Positions 47,567 through 49,937 of a stretch of DNA of 49,937 nucleotides are shown in pieces. The stretch covers positions 1 to 49,937 of the forward strand of contig NZ_MULI01000052.1 of the NCBI RefSeq assembly GCF_002939385.1, read 5' to 3'. Position 1 is the stretch's first letter; each line of letters opens with the position of its first letter. Under the pieces are notes generated by a model. The model ran no database searches. It had not been told where the DNA came from and worked only from the letters and a program-made list of their open reading frames with translations. Made by a program: the position numbers and the translations under genes. This DNA comes from Streptomyces sp. MH60 (lineage in GTDB: Bacteria; Actinomycetota; Actinomycetes; Streptomycetales; Streptomycetaceae).

Positions 47567-48682
47567 ATGACTCCACGTCCCGCCCGCCGCCGGGTCGCCG
47601 TGGTCGGTACGGGTGCCATCGTCACCGGCGGCCACCTGCCCGCCCTCGCCGCCCACGCCGACCGAGCCGAACTGGTCGCCGCCGTCGACGTGGACCCCGC
47701 GCGGCTCGACGCCTTCCGCGCGCAGGTGCCCGGCGAGGTCGCCGGGTACACGTCGACGGGCGCCATGCTGGACGCCGTACGGCCCGACCTGGTCCTGGTC
47801 GGTACGCCGCCGTCCCTGCACCGGGAGCAGACGGTGGCCGCGCTCGAGGCGGGGGCCTGGGTGCTGTGCGAGAAGCCGCTGTGCCTCTCCCTCGCCGAGT
47901 ACGACGACATCGCGGCGGCCGAGAAGGCGTCCGGGGCGTACGCGTCCGTGATCTTCCAGCACCGGTACGGCTCCGGTGCCGCGCACGCCCGTGAGCTGAT
48001 CGCGAGCGGTGAACTGGGCGCCCCGCTGGTGGCGCACTGCCAGACGACCTGGCACCGCGACGCCGCCTACTACGCGGTGCCGTGGCGCGGACGCTGGTCC
48101 ACCGAGGGCGGCGGGCCGACCATGGGCCACGGCATCCACCAGTACGACCTGCTGCTGCATCTGCTCGGCCCCTGGGCGGAGATACGGGCCATGGCCTCCC
48201 GCCTGGTGCACGACACCGAGAGCGAGGACGTCTCCACGGCCCTGGTGCGCTTCGAGAGCGGCGCCCTCGCCACCGTCGTCAACAGCGTGCTGTCCCCGGA
48301 CGAGGTGAGCCGGATCCGCGTCGACTGTGCCGACGCGACCGTCGAGTTGACGCACCTGTACGGGCACCGCAACGACGACTGGACCTACACCCCGGCCCGG
48401 CACGTCGCGCCCGCACGCGCCGCCGCCTGGCGCACCCCTGCCGCCGACGTGCCCAGCTCGCACACGGCGCAGCTCGGCGCCGTACTGGACGCCTGGGACG
48501 CCGGTGTCCGCCCGCCCGGCAGCGGTCCGCAGGCCCGCGCCACGCTGGAGTTCGCCGCGGCCCTGTACAAGGCGGCGTTCACCGGACGTCCGGTGAACGC
48601 GGGCGAGATCGCCGCCGGCGACCCCTTCCACGGCGCGATGCACGGCGGCCGCCCCGGCTGGGCTCCCGAAGAGCGGCCGTGA
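47567..48682 (+). CDS. Gfo/Idh/MocA family oxidoreductase
   Basis: 371 residues, MTPRPARRRVAVVGTGAIVT, with GAGGAGG 5-6 bases upstream. The N-terminal Rossmann fold is VAVVGTGAIVTGGHLPALAAH, followed by VAAVDVDPARLDAF. The family signature is VLCEKPLCLSLAEYDDI (EKP with the catalytic Lys). GGGPTMGHGIHQYDLLLHLLG carries the conserved GxxxDxGxHxxD-like segment with substrate-binding His residues. It oxidises or reduces a sugar or cyclitol with NAD(P). No transporter or kinase is adjacent. The LacI-type operator in front of it indicates sugar control by a regulator not encoded beside it. Confidence 0.92.
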   Translation: MTPRPARRRVAVVGTGAIVTGGHLPALAAHADRAELVAAVDVDPARLDAFRAQVPGEVAGYTSTGAMLDAVRPDLVLVGTPPSLHREQTVAALEAGAWVLCEKPLCLSLAEYDDIAAAEKASGAYASVIFQHRYGSGAAHARELIASGELGAPLVAHCQTTWHRDAAYYAVPWRGRWSTEGGGPTMGHGIHQYDLLLHLLGPWAEIRAMASRLVHDTESEDVSTALVRFESGALATVVNSVLSPDEVSRIRVDCADATVELTHLYGHRNDDWTYTPARHVAPARAAAWRTPAADVPSSHTAQLGAVLDAWDAGVRPPGSGPQARATLEFAAALYKAAFTGRPVNAGEIAAGDPFHGAMHGGRPGWAPEERP

Positions 48683-48702
48683 CGCGGCCTCAGCACCGGG
48701 AT

Positions 48703-48736
48703 GTTCACAGCGAGTTGGGCCGCGCGAGGTGTGAAC
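48703..48736. repeat. Long-spaced inverted repeat upstream of the phospholipase gene
   Basis: GTTCACA (48703-48709) and TGTGAAC (48730-48736) are perfect 7-bp arms separated by 20 bases, in the 131-base gap before the phospholipase A2 gene. TTGACA occurs at 48760-48765, but no matching -10 box is seen. Confidence 0.35.
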
Positions 48737-48813
48737 GGGCGGTGGACATGCGCATCATCTTGACATGAACCTGCGGCCCGACGGGTGGGCCGCGTCCTCA
48801 TGGAGGTGTGGGA

Positions 48814-49266
48814 ATGCACCGCAGACTCGCCACCGGACTCACCGCCGCGGCCCTGGCCGTGACCACCGTCGCCGCCACCGCCGCGGCCGCCGACGCCGCT
48901 CCCGCCGACAAGGCACAGGTACTCGCGAGCTGGACGCAGACCAGCGCGTCCAGCCACAACGCCTGGACCGCCGCACGGGCCAACAAGTCCGCCTGGTCCG
49001 CCTACGGTTTCGACTGGACCACCGACTACTGCTCCTCCTCGCCCGACAACCCGTTCGGCTTCCCCTTCAGCACGTCCTGCGCACGGCACGACTTCGGCTA
49101 CCGCAACTACAAGGACGCGGGCACCTTCAGCGCCAACAAGTCCCGTCTCGACAGCGCCTTCTACGAGGACCTCAAGCGCGTCTGCGCCGGTTACGGCGGC
49201 GCCACCAAGACCGCCTGCACCAGCACGGCCTGGACGTACTACCAGGCGGTGAAGGTGCTCGGCTGA
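48814..49266 (+). CDS. Secreted prokaryotic phospholipase A2
   Basis: 150 residues from ATG 48814, with GGAGG 7 bases upstream. The signal peptide MHRRLATGLTAAALAVTTVA ends in AAADA, and cleavage after residue 28 gives a mature protein of 122 residues starting APADKAQVLAS. With that cleavage the catalytic pair in CARHDFGYRNYK becomes His64-Asp65, as in the Streptomyces violaceoruber enzyme. Four cysteines (73, 89, 124, 135) can form the two disulfides. WTTDYCSSSPDNPFGFPF is the calcium-site side loop with its Asp. The enzyme hydrolyses the sn-2 ester of phospholipids outside the cell. It is convergent with the PAP2 gene and overlaps it by 28 bases. Confidence 0.93.
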   Translation: MHRRLATGLTAAALAVTTVAATAAAADAAPADKAQVLASWTQTSASSHNAWTAARANKSAWSAYGFDWTTDYCSSSPDNPFGFPFSTSCARHDFGYRNYKDAGTFSANKSRLDSAFYEDLKRVCAGYGGATKTACTSTAWTYYQAVKVLG

Positions 49267-49790
49267 CGAGCCCGGCCGGGCACCGGAGCCGACGCCGCCG
49301 CCAGCGCGGCCGCCGCACTGGCGATGCCCAGGACGGCGCCCGCGGCGACGTCACCGGGATAGTGCACGCCGGTGTGGACCCGGGAGTAGCCGACGGCGCT
49401 CGCCAGCGCGCCGAGCGGCACGGCGGCCTCGGGCAGGACGACGCCGACGGCCGTGGCGAACGCGACCGCCGCGGCCGTGTGCCCCGACGGGAACGACGCC
49501 GACGCGGGCATCGGCACATACCGGTCCACCGTCACCCGCGCCGCCTCCCGGTCCGGACGCGCCCGGTGCACCAGACGCTTGCCCAGCAGGTTCGTCGCGG
49601 CCGACGCCACGGCGACCGCCGCCACGCCGACGAGGGCCGCCCGCCGCGCCCGCGCACCGCTCAGCGCGAGCGCGGCGGCGATGCCGAGCGAGATCTTCGA
49701 ATGGTCCGCGGCGTGGGACAGGCGCCGCAGCGCCCGGTCGAGCGCGGGCGTGGACGTGGCGGCCACCGCCCCGTACAGCGCGCCGTCCAC
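49239..49790 (-). CDS. PAP2 family phosphatase
   Basis: 183 residues from GTG 49790, the first start codon after an in-frame stop; the ribosome site is weak. The three phosphatase motifs are all present: KRLVHRARP (KxxxxxxRP), SFPSGHTAA (PSGH) and SRVHTGVHYPGDV (SRxxxxxHxxxD). Membrane segments flank them (AALVGVAAVAVASAATNLLG, AAVAFATAVGVVLPEAAVPLGALASAV and AAGAVLGIASAAAALAAA). It dephosphorylates a lipid phosphate such as phosphatidate or undecaprenyl diphosphate at the membrane. The last 28 bases overlap the phospholipase A2 gene on the other strand. Confidence 0.88.
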   Translation of the reverse strand: MDGALYGAVAATSTPALDRALRRLSHAADHSKISLGIAAALALSGARARRAALVGVAAVAVASAATNLLGKRLVHRARPDREAARVTVDRYVPMPASASFPSGHTAAAVAFATAVGVVLPEAAVPLGALASAVGYSRVHTGVHYPGDVAAGAVLGIASAAAALAAASAPVPGRARQPSTFTAW

Positions 49791-49937
49791 GGGTGACGCC
49801 GTCGGCGTGGGTCGGCCGGTTCATGGGCTCCTGCTCCGCGGGGAGACGGGACCCGAACCATGCTGGTCGTCCGCGGCCCCGGCGGCGCGTGGGCGGGGCC
49901 GTCCGGGGGAACGCCGGGAGGAAGCAGAGCCCGGTCC

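Noticed and set aside
48760..48765. TTGACA before the phospholipase A2 gene as a -35 box
   Set aside because: No TAnnnT box lies 16-19 bases downstream. I could not define a promoter there.
1..49937. Search by eye for tRNA, rRNA, CRISPR repeats, insertion sequences, integrases and attachment sites
   Set aside because: No cloverleaf-like genes, repeated spacers, transposase motifs or target duplications were recognised. A tRNAscan, Infernal and ISfinder-type search would be needed to exclude them formally.

Overview
The window is very GC-rich, and its coding regions carry a strong third-position G/C bias. GTG starts, ATGA/GTGA stop-start overlaps and TANNNT -10 boxes directly in front of leaderless start codons are all common. 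With the product set (EtfBA, ROK and LacI regulators, Tat and lipoprotein sugar-binding proteins without their own ATPase, secreted prokaryotic phospholipase A2, a mycothiol-type DinB enzyme), this points to a Streptomyces chromosome. I see no rRNA, tRNA, CRISPR array, insertion sequence, integrase or replication origin. The window opens inside one gene and ends just upstream of another.

Region 1 (1-9.1 kb) holds small housekeeping and accessory genes. They are an FUSC-type membrane protein coupled to a MarR regulator, two VOC proteins, a GNAT acetyltransferase and a glycerophosphodiesterase. A tight operon follows: a 467-residue DUF6421-like protein, an SDR oxidoreductase and a threonine aldolase. 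A leaderless transglutaminase-like gene and a PlsC acyltransferase close the region.

Region 2 (9.4-14.8 kb) holds a thioredoxin-like protein, a flavin reductase, the electron transfer flavoprotein pair etfB-etfA, and a citrate-lyase-like aldolase behind a palindromic operator. It ends with a GGCT-fold-like protein.

Region 3 (14.9-27 kb) starts with a divergent LacI regulator and ROK kinase pair. It continues with a tiny exported peptide, a TmrB-like ATPase fused to a Nudix domain, an MBL hydrolase, an M20 dipeptidase and a geranylgeranyl-reductase-like flavoprotein. A LytS/NarL-type two-component system, a second MarR, a mycothiol-dependent-type enzyme and an MFS transporter complete it.

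Region 4 (27-44 kb) is the most coherent part: two adjacent saccharide-utilisation loci. The first has a LacI regulator with tandem operators facing an SBP-permease-permease-GH2 operon and a secreted GH93-like/CBM13 enzyme (predicted arabinan-type substrate). The second has SBP-permease-permease-GH1 on the minus strand, divergent from a GH31 alpha-xylosidase whose catalytic residues fall at the YicI positions (predicted xyloglucan oligosaccharide use). A ROK regulator lies between them. Neither importer encodes an ATPase, as expected if a shared MsiK-type ATPase energises both.

Region 5 (44-49.9 kb) holds a class V aminotransferase lacking the desulfurase cysteine, a decayed Asp/Glu (hydantoin) racemase pseudogene, a DUF3533-type membrane protein, Dps, a Gfo/Idh oxidoreductase behind a perfect GAAAGCGCTTTC operator, a secreted phospholipase A2 and a PAP2 phosphatase.

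All function assignments rest on motif recognition by eye. No database search was run.
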